9,827 nucleotides of DNA from Candidatus Altarchaeales archaeon (GCA_016867655.1 VGJA01000026.1:1-9827); one strand, 5' to 3'; positions 1 to 6,112 are shown, counted from the first letter of the stretch. Program-made: numbers and translations. The notes: a model not told the origin generated them from the letters alone.

Positions 1-11
1 ATGTATGGATA

Positions 12-35
12 TTGGTTATATAAGTTTATATACCC
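12..35. promoter_or_regulatory. AT-rich TATA-like element at left edge
   Basis: This tract contains TATATAA and TTTATATA in either orientation and resembles an archaeal TATA box. On the minus strand it lies just past the stop of the 36-codon ORF and would direct transcription out of the window to the left. No plus-strand gene follows within a sensible distance. Direction and use are inference. Confidence 0.3.
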
Positions 36-43
36 CACTTTCA

Positions 44-154
44 TCAAATCGCAAACTGCTTCGCAGTGAACAGCAGTAGGGCGATATCCAATACTAGGAT
101 TGTTAATGTCAGCGACCCCTCCTTAGACTGCCATCTTTTAGGCAATATTTTCAT
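44..154 (-). CDS. Putative 36-aa single-span membrane protein
   Basis: This short ORF starts at ATG 154 and ends at TGA 44-46. The N-terminus is basic (MKILPKRWQSK) and is followed by an uncharged-to-hydrophobic stretch, about residues 15-31 (LTLTILVLDIALLLFTA), interrupted by one Asp. It ends shortly after with AKQFAI. The layout suggests a single membrane helix with the basic side in the cytoplasm. It is the third small ORF in a minus-strand run, in the same frame as the 48-codon ORF upstream but separated from it by two stops and a GC-paired hairpin. There is no clear Shine-Dalgarno beyond AGG next to the ATG. The family is not recognised, and a chance ORF cannot be excluded at this length. 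Confidence 0.4.
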   Translation of the reverse strand: MKILPKRWQSKEGSLTLTILVLDIALLLFTAKQFAI

Positions 155-162
155 CCTGCATT

Positions 163-183
163 CCCCCGAAAAAAATATGGGGG
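163..183. repeat. Hairpin-forming inverted repeat (CCCCC/GGGGG)
   Basis: CCCCC at 163-167 pairs with GGGGG at 179-183 across an 11-base A/T-rich loop. In minus-strand RNA the loop holds a run of seven U. It sits between the 48- and 36-codon ORFs and its G run lies just before the start of the latter. It could be a weak attenuator or could shape translation start of the 36-codon ORF. A 9-base direct repeat, GCATTCCCC, occurs at 158-166 and again at 221-229. Confidence 0.4.
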
Positions 184-214
184 TGTGACAGCATCAGACA
201 GAAGCCTGCTTTTT

Positions 215-361
215 TCAGGAGCATTCCCCGGCTAGGAGGGGCCCCTTCCTTGCAGTGGCTTCTATCTTCTGCAGCGAAGTGCTGTATTCCTCGCCCACTA
301 TGTGTATCACACCATCCCCACTAGGCGTCAATTGTATCACACCGATATAACGCTTTTTCAT
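215..361 (-). CDS. Putative 48-aa small protein
   Basis: The ORF starts at ATG 361 and ends at TGA 215-217, 19 bases after the stop of the 92-codon gene, so the two probably share a transcript. The N-terminus is MKKRYIGVIQLTPSGDG, followed by VIHIVGEEYS and a basic, helix-prone part (SLQKIEATARKGP) ending in GECS. An 11-base direct repeat (TGTATCACACC on the plus strand, 303-313 and 333-343) falls exactly in frame and encodes the paired peptides GVIQ and GVIH. This looks like a small beta-rich unit with an internal repeat. There is no visible Shine-Dalgarno. Family and function are unknown. The clean amino-acid composition supports a real gene, but the length leaves doubt. Confidence 0.45.
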   Translation of the reverse strand: MKKRYIGVIQLTPSGDGVIHIVGEEYSTSLQKIEATARKGPLLAGECS

Positions 362-380
362 TCTACGCAATATGCAAGAT

Positions 381-659
381 TCACTTCTCCCTAAGTGTTT
401 GAACTACGACGCTGTTGTTGAACACCGCGATTCCAGCGCGCAGGCCCTTCCCATTGTCGTCCCTTCCCAAATAGACAGTATGCTTGTAGGTCGGCTTCGG
501 CCTATCTCCTGGCTTTTTTCTGTAGCTTTCCTGCCACGCCTTGTCCAAGGCGTCTGTTATGGTGCTGCTTCTGGCAGTGACCGCTTCGAAGATTCTAGCA
601 GTCAGCTTGTTTTCCCCAATCACGTCATATTCTTTTGTTCCTATTTTCACGTCTTTCAT
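381..659 (-). CDS. Unrecognised 92-aa protein
   Basis: I chose ATG 659 because the in-frame extension to 806 would run through the promoter palindrome and past the start of the divergent regulator gene, and its extra residues look like translated AT-rich promoter. Upstream of ATG 659 lies GGGGTGG about ten bases away, a plausible archaeal ribosome site. A TATA-like TTTTATATCC at 721-712 would give a leader of roughly 30 bases. The protein begins MKDVKIGTKEYDVIGENKL, has a helical part (ARIFEAVTARSSTITDALDKAW), a basic proline-containing linker (YRKKPGDRPKPTYK) and a beta-rich end (HTVYLGRD, then AGIAVFNNSVVVQTL). No signal peptide or membrane segment is seen. It heads a run of small minus-strand ORFs and diverges from a TrmB-like regulator gene that may control it. 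I do not recognise the family. Confidence 0.62.
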   Translation of the reverse strand: MKDVKIGTKEYDVIGENKLTARIFEAVTARSSTITDALDKAWQESYRKKPGDRPKPTYKHTVYLGRDDNGKGLRAGIAVFNNSVVVQTLREK

Positions 660-711
660 TGTTTTTTTCCACCCCGTTTCTCTAAAGTATTGTGTTATTC
701 TTTCTAGACAA

Positions 712-721
712 GGATATAAAA
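712..721 (-). promoter_or_regulatory. TATA-like element for the 92-aa gene
   Basis: The minus strand reads TTTTATATCC here, about 57 bases before ATG 659. Transcription would start near 690, leaving a leader of about 30 bases that includes GGGGTGG. A second AT-rich candidate lies just upstream, inside the palindrome region. Confidence 0.4.
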
Positions 722-730
722 GTATGTATA

Positions 731-754
731 ATAAAATAGTATATACTAGTTTAT
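731..754. promoter_or_regulatory. 24-bp near-perfect palindrome, probable operator
   Basis: The core TAGTATATACTA (737-748) is a perfect 12-bp palindrome. It is extended by ATAAA (731-735) and TTTAT (750-754), with only the pair at 736/749 not matching. It sits between two divergent genes and its right arm is shared with the probable TATA box of the regulator gene (TTTATACC, 750-757). A dimeric repressor bound here would block that promoter. The adjacent winged-helix protein is the obvious candidate ligand (inference). AT-rich promoter DNA produces short palindromes by chance, but 22 of 24 matching positions is unusually good. Confidence 0.6.
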
Positions 755-786
755 ACCACACCTTCAAAAACCAACACACACAGGAG
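750..786 (+). promoter_or_regulatory. Promoter and ribosome site of the TrmB-like gene
   Basis: TTTATACC at 750-757 lies about 40 bases before the ATG at 793, placing the transcript start near 778-780. AGGAG at 782-786 is a clear Shine-Dalgarno six bases before that ATG and fixes the start. The leader would be only about 14 bases, nearly all ribosome site. Confidence 0.55.
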
Positions 787-792
787 TAAACA

Positions 793-1752
793 ATGGAAGA
801 ATTCAACTTCGACTCAATAGCCAGCTGGCTCGAAACAACAGAACAACAATTTCAAATAATAAAAACCATATACCGGCTAGAAGGCCGGGAGACTGAAATA
901 ACCCCAAAAAACATAGGCAAAGAATACGAAAAAATCTACGGAAAGTCAATACAAAAACCGAATCTGTTCACAATACTGAGAACGCTAGGCGAGAAAGAGC
1001 TCATAAAAAGAGACTCAACCTCAAACTACAAAATAGACTTCGACGGCGTAAGACAGACGCTGGAAAAACACCAGAATAAACTGGAGAAAGAAAGGGAGGA
1101 ATTCCAGAAAGCCTACACAAAAACAGAAGACTACTTCAAGAGACACATATCCAGAAGCGAATACCCGACGATAAACTACTACGAGCAGAAAGAATTGTAT
1201 GTGGAAATGCTGAAGTCCATAAAAACATCCAACACGCTTTACATAATCACAGACTTCCCCAGCATCGCCTACACCTACAACCTGGCGACTGGAGTGGACA
1301 ACTTGGAGTACATCGAAACCCTTTGGAAAAGATGCTTCAAGGAAAAGAACCTGGACATAAGCTATCTGACCACACTGAACACAGACTATTTGTTCAGCCA
1401 GGCGTTCCGCACGACACAGGATCCGAAGATAGCGTTCACTGAGTGCGAGCTCGTTTTGCAGCAGCTCGTCAGCCAGGGGGAGTCTTACAAAAAGCTGAAA
1501 GTAAGGGTGGTGGAAGAGCAAAAAGGCATGGACGTGCTCATACCAATAAGAGACAAGCCCACAGAAGTGTTCCAGTTCATAAAAGACGAACACAAGGAAA
1601 TCCTTGGGGGGATTAAAATAAGGTCTGCGGAAACCGCAATGCAGGCTGAAAACATGTTCAAGCAAGGCTTCAACCATGCAGAAGACATGAACAACAAGCT
1701 GATGCAAAAAGCCCACAAAAAGCTTAAACTGGAGTACGGGATACTTGAGTAG
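793..1752 (+). CDS. Winged-helix regulator, TrmB-like
   Basis: This 319-aa protein looks like an archaeal one-component transcription regulator. Residues about 17-84 form a winged helix: a first helix QFQIIKTIYRLEG, a recognition region around KPNLFTILRTLGEKELIKR, then a short beta wing. Residues about 86-118 are a charged helix (EKHQNKLEKEREEFQKAY), a likely dimerising coiled coil. From about 130 on comes an alpha/beta domain with strands such as NTLYIITDFPS and LKVRVVEEQKGMDVLIPI, ending in LGGIKIRSAETAMQAENMF. This layout matches TrmB-type regulators with a phospholipase-D-like sensor domain. No HKD catalytic motif is seen, so it would bind a ligand, not cleave one. The Shine-Dalgarno AGGAG supports the start. 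The gene diverges from a small-gene cluster, and the palindrome at 731-754 suggests it controls itself and that cluster. Third positions favour A and C, unlike the genes to the right. The ligand is unknown. Confidence 0.72.
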   Translation: MEEFNFDSIASWLETTEQQFQIIKTIYRLEGRETEITPKNIGKEYEKIYGKSIQKPNLFTILRTLGEKELIKRDSTSNYKIDFDGVRQTLEKHQNKLEKEREEFQKAYTKTEDYFKRHISRSEYPTINYYEQKELYVEMLKSIKTSNTLYIITDFPSIAYTYNLATGVDNLEYIETLWKRCFKEKNLDISYLTTLNTDYLFSQAFRTTQDPKIAFTECELVLQQLVSQGESYKKLKVRVVEEQKGMDVLIPIRDKPTEVFQFIKDEHKEILGGIKIRSAETAMQAENMFKQGFNHAEDMNNKLMQKAHKKLKLEYGILE

Positions 1753-1775
1753 TTCTTGACCAGGATTGTATGACT

Positions 1776-1805
1776 ATCCAGTATACATTGTTTATATACT
1801 TGGAT
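1776..1805. promoter_or_regulatory. Inverted repeat over the antitoxin promoter, probable operator
   Basis: ATCCAGTATA (1776-1785) and TATACTTGGAT (1795-1805) form an inverted repeat matching except for one extra base in the right arm, with nine bases between. It encloses the TATA-like TTTATATA at 1791-1798. Ribbon-helix-helix antitoxins usually repress their own operon from such sites, so this is the likely autoregulatory operator (family knowledge plus inference). Confidence 0.5.
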
Positions 1806-1828
1806 GACCATTTATTATACATGGTGGG
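1791..1828 (+). promoter_or_regulatory. Promoter and ribosome site of the toxin-antitoxin operon
   Basis: TTTATATA (1791-1798) lies about 37 bases before ATG 1832, giving a start near 1820. GGTGGG at 1823-1828 is a ribosome site three bases before the ATG. The leader also contains an out-of-frame ATG at 1821 that opens a four-codon ORF (MVGI) whose TGA at 1833-1835 overlaps the antitoxin ATG. Confidence 0.5.
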
Positions 1829-1831
1829 AAT

Positions 1832-2077
1832 ATGAACGTAAACCTGGGAACGCCATACGAGGCAATGATAAGGAGCATAATAGAAAAAGGTTATGCTGGA
1901 AACCAGACTGAAGTCATCAGGCAGGCCATAACAGCCTACGAAAGAATGCTAGAGGAAGAGGAGCTGATGCTAGTCCACAAGGCAGTGGAAATGGAAATGC
2001 AGGAGATAAAAACGGGCAGAACCAAAACCAAAACCCTTGAGGAACTAGAAAAGAAATACGGTATTCGAAGCAGATGA
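1832..2077 (+). CDS. Ribbon-helix-helix antitoxin
   Basis: This 81-aa protein fits the CopG/ParD-like ribbon-helix-helix antitoxin pattern. A short N-terminal strand (VNLGTP, residues 3-8) would pair in the dimer to contact DNA. Helix 1 (YEAMIRSIIEKG) and helix 2 (NQTEVIRQAITAYERMLEEEE) follow around a GYAGNQ turn. The rest is a charged helical tail (KAVEMEMQEIKTG, then KTLEELEKKYGI) of the kind that wraps and blocks the cognate toxin. Its stop shares the sequence ATGA (2074-2077) with the toxin start, so translation of the two is coupled. The upstream inverted repeat is a likely operator for it. Its role, from family knowledge, is to neutralise the toxin and repress the operon. The annotation is firm at family level only. 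Confidence 0.82.
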   Translation: MNVNLGTPYEAMIRSIIEKGYAGNQTEVIRQAITAYERMLEEEELMLVHKAVEMEMQEIKTGRTKTKTLEELEKKYGIRSR

Positions 2078-2337
2078 CAATCCACATATCAAACAAGGCA
2101 GAGCAACAATTAGACGACATGCCCGCTGACCTAAGAACCATGTTCATGAAACATCTAAGGAAAATCAATTCTCTCCCGCCCCGCAAACACATGAAACATG
2201 GCATACCCTGCTATGTTGAAAAAGTCACAAAACAAGCCAGACTAGTTTACTACACTGAAAACGAAGACATATATGTAACACACTGCTTCAAGGAGCACAA
2301 GGAATACGAACGCTGGTACAAAACATACAATGATTGA
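2074..2337 (+). CDS. RelE/ParE-superfamily toxin
   Basis: This 87-aa basic protein has the size and layout of RelE/ParE toxins: an N-terminal strand (TIHISNKA), two helices (EQQLDDMPADLRTMFMKHLRKINS), then a beta sheet and a short last helix. The segment RLVYYTENEDIYVTHCFKEHKEYERWY (residues 57-82) matches the end of archaeal RelE proteins, with basic and aromatic residues (R56, H70, H75, Y78, R80, W81) in the region that forms the RNase centre. RelE toxins cleave mRNA on the ribosome while ParE toxins poison gyrase; the aromatic/basic C-terminus favours RelE, but the exact active residues cannot be assigned by eye. It overlaps the antitoxin gene by four bases. The convergent dys gene ends only 25 bases beyond, with no strong terminator in between. 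Confidence 0.78.
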   Translation: MTIHISNKAEQQLDDMPADLRTMFMKHLRKINSLPPRKHMKHGIPCYVEKVTKQARLVYYTENEDIYVTHCFKEHKEYERWYKTYND

Positions 2338-2362
2338 TAGCGTAAGAAGGCAGGCAAAATAA

Positions 2363-3310
2363 TTACTTCTTGATTTGGTCCAGTACTGCTGCCATCATCA
2401 GAGGCAAATTTATGCTGGCGTCTCCTTCTACTGTGATGTACTTTGCCTTTTCTTTTATTTTGCCCCAGCTGACCGCTTCTCGGAGTCTTGCGCCTGAAAG
2501 GCTGCCGTCGTGCTCTACCGCTGTTGTCAAGTAGACCGCTCTGGACAAGCCGCCCATGAACTGGTTCCACCAGATGGTGTGATGCTTGCTTATTCCACCA
2601 CCAATCAACAAAGCCCCGGTCTTCTTCGCGCTGAAGACTTTTTCAGCCAGAAGTTCCTGGTCTTTGAATACGTTCAGCTTGAAGTCTTTGTGCTTCTGCT
2701 GGAAGAAGAACAATTGGCTTCCGAAGGCGCCGTCAAGTATTCCTGGAACAATTACTGGAATATTGTTTCTGGCAGTCCAATGTAGTATGGATTTCGGGTC
2801 TTTGATTTGCCTGCCGAAATGCCAGATTAGCTCGCAGCCGGAAATCTCCCTAACGCCTTTTTTGTACAACTCTTCCAAAACAGGCTGCATTTTTTCCTCA
2901 AGAATAGTCCCATAGCATTCGTTTGGGATGAAAATGTTTCCAAGGCGGTTGACGCCCTTCTTGTGCAACACGGCATCGTCCATCATGAAGTCGCCGTGAT
3001 AGTAATCCCTGTAGACTCGGGCCAAGTCATGGTCTAAAGTCCCGCAGGTGGTTATGAACACATGAAACAACCCTCTCTTCGCAAGCTCCTTGAAGACACC
3101 CCTCACGCCAGTGGAAACCAACGCCGCTGGAAAGCTCAAGAAGTTCAAACTTTCCTCGTCCTGAAGCATTTCTGCCAGTATGTCAACGCCCACAGCCAGC
3201 TTTTTGGCTGTGAAACCGCCAGCCCTGCGGAATTGCCCGACAAGCTGGCTCACATCAAAACCCTCACTCAAGTCAATATCCTCAACCTTGACTCCGGAAA
3301 ACCTAGCCAT
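2363..3310 (-). CDS. dys: Deoxyhypusine synthase
   Basis: The 315-aa product transfers the aminobutyl group of spermidine to one lysine of translation factor aIF5A, using NAD, as the first step to hypusine. The family signature near the end is intact: GGGISKHH (237-244) carries the catalytic lysine K242, and TTAVEHDGSLSGARLREAVSWGKI (262-285) forms the spermidine/NAD region. FLSFPAALVSTGVR (58-70) and FITTCGTLDHDLARVY (85-100) correspond to the conserved N-terminal NAD-binding blocks; the second usually reads TTGG and here has TTCG. Length is normal for archaeal members. ATG 3310 has a TATA-like TTTTATC about 28 bases upstream and no ribosome site, suggesting a leaderless mRNA. It lies downstream of the S-layer gene and its terminator. 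The coding strand favours G- and T-ending codons. Confidence 0.95.
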   Translation of the reverse strand: MARFSGVKVEDIDLSEGFDVSQLVGQFRRAGGFTAKKLAVGVDILAEMLQDEESLNFLSFPAALVSTGVRGVFKELAKRGLFHVFITTCGTLDHDLARVYRDYYHGDFMMDDAVLHKKGVNRLGNIFIPNECYGTILEEKMQPVLEELYKKGVREISGCELIWHFGRQIKDPKSILHWTARNNIPVIVPGILDGAFGSQLFFFQQKHKDFKLNVFKDQELLAEKVFSAKKTGALLIGGGISKHHTIWWNQFMGGLSRAVYLTTAVEHDGSLSGARLREAVSWGKIKEKAKYITVEGDASINLPLMMAAVLDQIKK

Positions 3311-3335
3311 AACTCAAAAGAACTAGGAAACAAAA

Positions 3336-3342
3336 GATAAAA
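3336..3342 (-). promoter_or_regulatory. TATA-like element of dys
   Basis: The minus strand reads TTTTATC, centred about 29 bases before ATG 3310. This spacing is right for transcription starting at or next to the ATG. It lies inside the T-rich tail of the S-layer terminator, so the assignment is tentative. Confidence 0.4.
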
Positions 3343-3357
3343 GAAAAAAGAGATAAA

Positions 3358-3378
3358 GGCCTCCGGAGACCGGAGGCC
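3358..3378 (-). terminator. Hairpin terminator of the S-layer gene
   Basis: GGCCTCCGG (3358-3366) and CCGGAGGCC (3370-3378) form a perfect 9-bp GC-rich stem with a three-base loop. It begins 15 bases past the S-layer stop. On the minus strand it is followed by a long T-rich run (TTTATCTCTTTTTTCTTTTATC) reaching to about 3332. It would also protect the 3' end of a very abundant mRNA. Archaeal termination needs mainly the T tract; the stem may serve stability. Confidence 0.85.
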
Positions 3379-3393
3379 AATACAGAACACTAT

Positions 3394-6084
3394 TCACGCG
3401 TGCGCGTTCTCGCGCAGCCAAGCTATCAAAGCATTTCCAGCTGCGACCGTATTCTTGGCGTCGTAACCAGCAACAATCAACTTGCTGCCGTCTTTCCTGA
3501 CTATATACTGGTCGTCAGCCTCCTCAAGCTCGGCCGCATTGGTGGTGCTCAAACTGTTGACAGCTGGACCGCCGACAATAATCAAGTTCTTGCTCAAGTC
3601 AGCTTCAACATCCGAGACAACCAAACCGCCGTTCACGTCGCTGGGAGTTATCTCATTGACAGTCTCGCTCACTTCAGCAGCGCTTACCGCAAACTCCTTG
3701 ACGGTATACGTGCAGCAACCAACCGTTTGTTCTTTACCTTCGTCATCCTTTGTGATGACAGCCTCAAGCATTATTTCATCCTCGCTTGTTCCAATAAAGG
3801 CAGTGGCCTTAACTTCCTCCACAGGATGGCAAACCTGGAACGAATTCACCTGCGTGTTCGAGCCATAATCGAGGGTTACTTCAGTGCCCCCGTCAGGCAG
3901 TACCAGCAAGGTGTCGTCTTCGTCGTCCAATTTGGCGCTGATGTTGGCGGTTGGAACGCCAGCAGTGTTGCTCCACCTGTCAGTGGATACCGCGCCCTCC
4001 TTGTACTTGGCAGTAGAGGAAGAACTGCTGTTATAGCTCCTGTCGTAAAGGTCTACCACAGCATACTCCCCCTGCTCGTTAGACAACACAATCAAGCGGT
4101 CGTTTGAGTTGCCGTCCTTGTTCATGTCAAAGGTGCCGTTTTCGTTGACAATCCGCATCGTCAAAGTGTTGCCCGAGTCGTCAAACTTGCTGAAAGCTCC
4201 GAAGGTTCCGCCATCCAAACCAGCCGCCTCAGCTCCAAACGAAAGCGTGTCCTCAATCCACCATGCGTCGATGCCCTCTATAGTCCCATAGAAGACTGTT
4301 GTGTCATTAATGTTGGTGTCAACCTCAACCAACTCGGTTTCATCGTTTTCAGCAGCCTCCTCAAACGAATAAGTGCTTGAGTTGAAGGACAAGCCAGAAC
4401 CATAGTAAGCCGGAATCCTGTAGGTGGTCTTACCGCCATTCAACACATCCCTCAAAACAACCTTCATGGTGTTGTTTGTGGTCTGCTGGTCCTGCTCATA
4501 GGAGTCGTATTCATACAAGTTTCCTCCAAGTATGAACATCTCCCCAGTCTCAAAAGGACCGTTATCCATCCTAACGCCGTCATATCTCTGGCCGTCGTCG
4601 CCTGTGAAGCTCAGCAAACCAACGAAGTTTTCAACCTTCTCTATCTGGATGTTTCCTTCGCCTGCGCCTGAGCATGGGACAACATTGTAGTCCGAAGTCT
4701 TCCGGTAGCCGTCGAATGTCAGGATGAACGTTGACGGGAACGCTAGGGACTCTCCTTCAGCAAGGTTTACGCTGTGCCTGTACTGTATAGTCAGGTTGTC
4801 GAGACATTTACCGGTTACACTAGAGTATTCGGTTATGTCGTCGCTTGCATTAGCGTTTATCACGCCGAAGCTGACTTTCCAGTACTTTTTGACCTCGCCG
4901 CCAAGCTCAATGTCCTTGCCCTGCTCCAACAAAACATCGCTCTCCCTATCATAAGCGATGACTGTGGCAGTGGAAGTGGTGTCAGCCTCCTCAGCATACT
5001 CGCCAGCAACCTCAATGGAGTCTACAACACCATTAGCCAGCTTGCTAAGCTGAGTCTGCACAACCGTGCCATCAGGCTTCTCAACATCCAGCAAAATACC
5101 AGCAACCTGGAACTCAGCGCTGTAAATCAAGTGGTCAATCTTGAACTTGTATCCAAGATACTCACTCGTATAACCTTCGCTGGTGACATCATCCAAGACC
5201 TTACCCTTAGACAGGTAAATCTTGTCATAACCCTTAACGTTCTTAACGTAGTATTCTTCGCCAAACAAGAGCATCTTACCACGCCACTCAAAATCAACAG
5301 TCTCGTCACCTTTTTCGAGTTTTTCCATTGGAATACACTGAGTGTCAACTCGGTACTCTAATGCCCTGCTTGGAATCTTAAGGGTTAGTGCTTCAGCATC
5401 CTTGCTGTTTATTCCGTCTTCAAACCACTTTAGCTTAGGCCAGTCAACCCAAATGGTCTCGGCCATCTCGTGCTCTGGGTTCTCCAGCTGCTCCAAACAA
5501 AGGGTTTCACAGAACAGACAGTGGATGTTGTTGTATGTGGCTTCCTTCAGTATGCCTGCATCAGTCCTCTGTGTTTCGCAGGACAGACTGTAGGTCACAA
5601 ACTCACCCTTCTCATAGAGGGTTGGGTCTCCGTATGTCCAGTTCAAACCTTCGTTGTCCTTGTAGAAGGATGAAGGCTCGCTTCCTGATCTGGCGTTGGT
5701 TGTAGTGTCAAACGCAATCAAGGGTACACTGCCGTATATGGCTGAGGACCCGTGGTCGGCTTGCTCGTACTTACCGGACGCTCCTCTTGCAGATACTCCC
5801 AGCACTACTTTACCTTGGGCTGTTGGGTCCAAGGACAAGGTAGTCTGCTTGGTGGAGTAAGCTAGGTTTCCGATGACTGCAGCGATACTTCCTGCAGCCA
5901 CGCTGTCTGGCGCAAGTCCGTTCTGGCCTACGACGATTTGAACTATTGGGTTATAGTTCGCATCGTAGAAGAACCCCTTGCTTAGGCCAGTGGCGTCTAA
6001 TCCGGCACTGACCGCACTGCTCAAGGCTGCCCCTAGCATTACAGCCCCTGCAGCTATTGTTCCTATTTTTCTTAGGGTTTTCAT
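3394..6084 (-). CDS. S-layer protein, methanococcal type
   Basis: This 896-aa secreted protein would build the paracrystalline cell-surface lattice. Residues 1-27 are a signal peptide (basic MKTLRK, hydrophobic core, SSAVSA before G28). The conserved N-terminal block, ending IVVGQNGLAPDSVAAGSIAAVIG (50-72), and the C-terminal block, NLIIVGGPAVNSL (833-845) with KLIVAGYDAKNTVAAGNALIAWL (868-890), match the S-layer N and C domains of methanococcal proteins. The middle is long and acidic, typical of a beta-rich surface protein. DMNKDGNSND (653-662) looks like a calcium-binding loop. About nine N-glycosylation sequons occur (near residues 148, 412, 430, 537, 568, 593, 649, 685, 714). Ten cysteines are present, four of them clustered at 169-196 (HCLFCETLC). 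There is no C-terminal membrane anchor. A strong ribosome site (GGAGG) seven bases before ATG 6084 fixes the start. High expression is suggested by two upstream TATA boxes and the hairpins at both ends of the transcript. Confidence 0.88.
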   Translation of the reverse strand: MKTLRKIGTIAAGAVMLGAALSSAVSAGLDATGLSKGFFYDANYNPIVQIVVGQNGLAPDSVAAGSIAAVIGNLAYSTKQTTLSLDPTAQGKVVLGVSARGASGKYEQADHGSSAIYGSVPLIAFDTTTNARSGSEPSSFYKDNEGLNWTYGDPTLYEKGEFVTYSLSCETQRTDAGILKEATYNNIHCLFCETLCLEQLENPEHEMAETIWVDWPKLKWFEDGINSKDAEALTLKIPSRALEYRVDTQCIPMEKLEKGDETVDFEWRGKMLLFGEEYYVKNVKGYDKIYLSKGKVLDDVTSEGYTSEYLGYKFKIDHLIYSAEFQVAGILLDVEKPDGTVVQTQLSKLANGVVDSIEVAGEYAEEADTTSTATVIAYDRESDVLLEQGKDIELGGEVKKYWKVSFGVINANASDDITEYSSVTGKCLDNLTIQYRHSVNLAEGESLAFPSTFILTFDGYRKTSDYNVVPCSGAGEGNIQIEKVENFVGLLSFTGDDGQRYDGVRMDNGPFETGEMFILGGNLYEYDSYEQDQQTTNNTMKVVLRDVLNGGKTTYRIPAYYGSGLSFNSSTYSFEEAAENDETELVEVDTNINDTTVFYGTIEGIDAWWIEDTLSFGAEAAGLDGGTFGAFSKFDDSGNTLTMRIVNENGTFDMNKDGNSNDRLIVLSNEQGEYAVVDLYDRSYNSSSSSTAKYKEGAVSTDRWSNTAGVPTANISAKLDDEDDTLLVLPDGGTEVTLDYGSNTQVNSFQVCHPVEEVKATAFIGTSEDEIMLEAVITKDDEGKEQTVGCCTYTVKEFAVSAAEVSETVNEITPSDVNGGLVVSDVEADLSKNLIIVGGPAVNSLSTTNAAELEEADDQYIVRKDGSKLIVAGYDAKNTVAAGNALIAWLRENAHA

Positions 6085-6091
6085 TTGCTTT

Positions 6092-6096
6092 CCTCC
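6092..6096 (-). promoter_or_regulatory. Strong Shine-Dalgarno of the S-layer gene
   Basis: The minus strand reads AAAGGAGGAAAG with GGAGG at 6096-6092, seven bases before ATG 6084. It is the best ribosome site in the window and decides the start. Confidence 0.85.
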
Positions 6097-6112
6097 TTTT
6101 TGTTTTTATTGG

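Noticed and set aside
55..67. ACTGC-TTC-GCAGT hairpin as a terminator
   Set aside because: It has a stem of only five pairs, lies inside the 36-codon ORF and has no T run after it.
155..361. Joining the 48- and 36-codon ORFs by reading through TGA (selenocysteine or recoding)
   Set aside because: They share a frame, but two TGA codons would need recoding and no SECIS-like element is evident. Separate starts are simpler.
372..707. Plus-strand ORF of 111 codons
   Set aside because: It lies opposite the 92-aa gene. The minus-strand product has a better composition and promoter, and the plus frame is rich in Phe, Ser and Cys, as expected of an antisense reading.
660..806. N-terminal extension of the 92-aa minus-strand gene to 806, adding a hydrophobic lead
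   Set aside because: The extension runs through the promoter palindrome and TATA elements and overlaps the divergent regulator start. The hydrophobic residues are translated AT-rich promoter.
1021..1716. Minus-strand ORF of 231 codons opposite the TrmB-like gene
   Set aside because: It is a shadow frame: very high in Phe, Val and Cys, with no promoter, and it complements a gene with a clear winged helix and ribosome site.
3400..5361. Long plus-strand ORFs (3400-4107, 4774-5361) opposite the S-layer gene
   Set aside because: They are antisense shadows of a well-supported 896-codon gene, with no ribosome sites or family resemblance.
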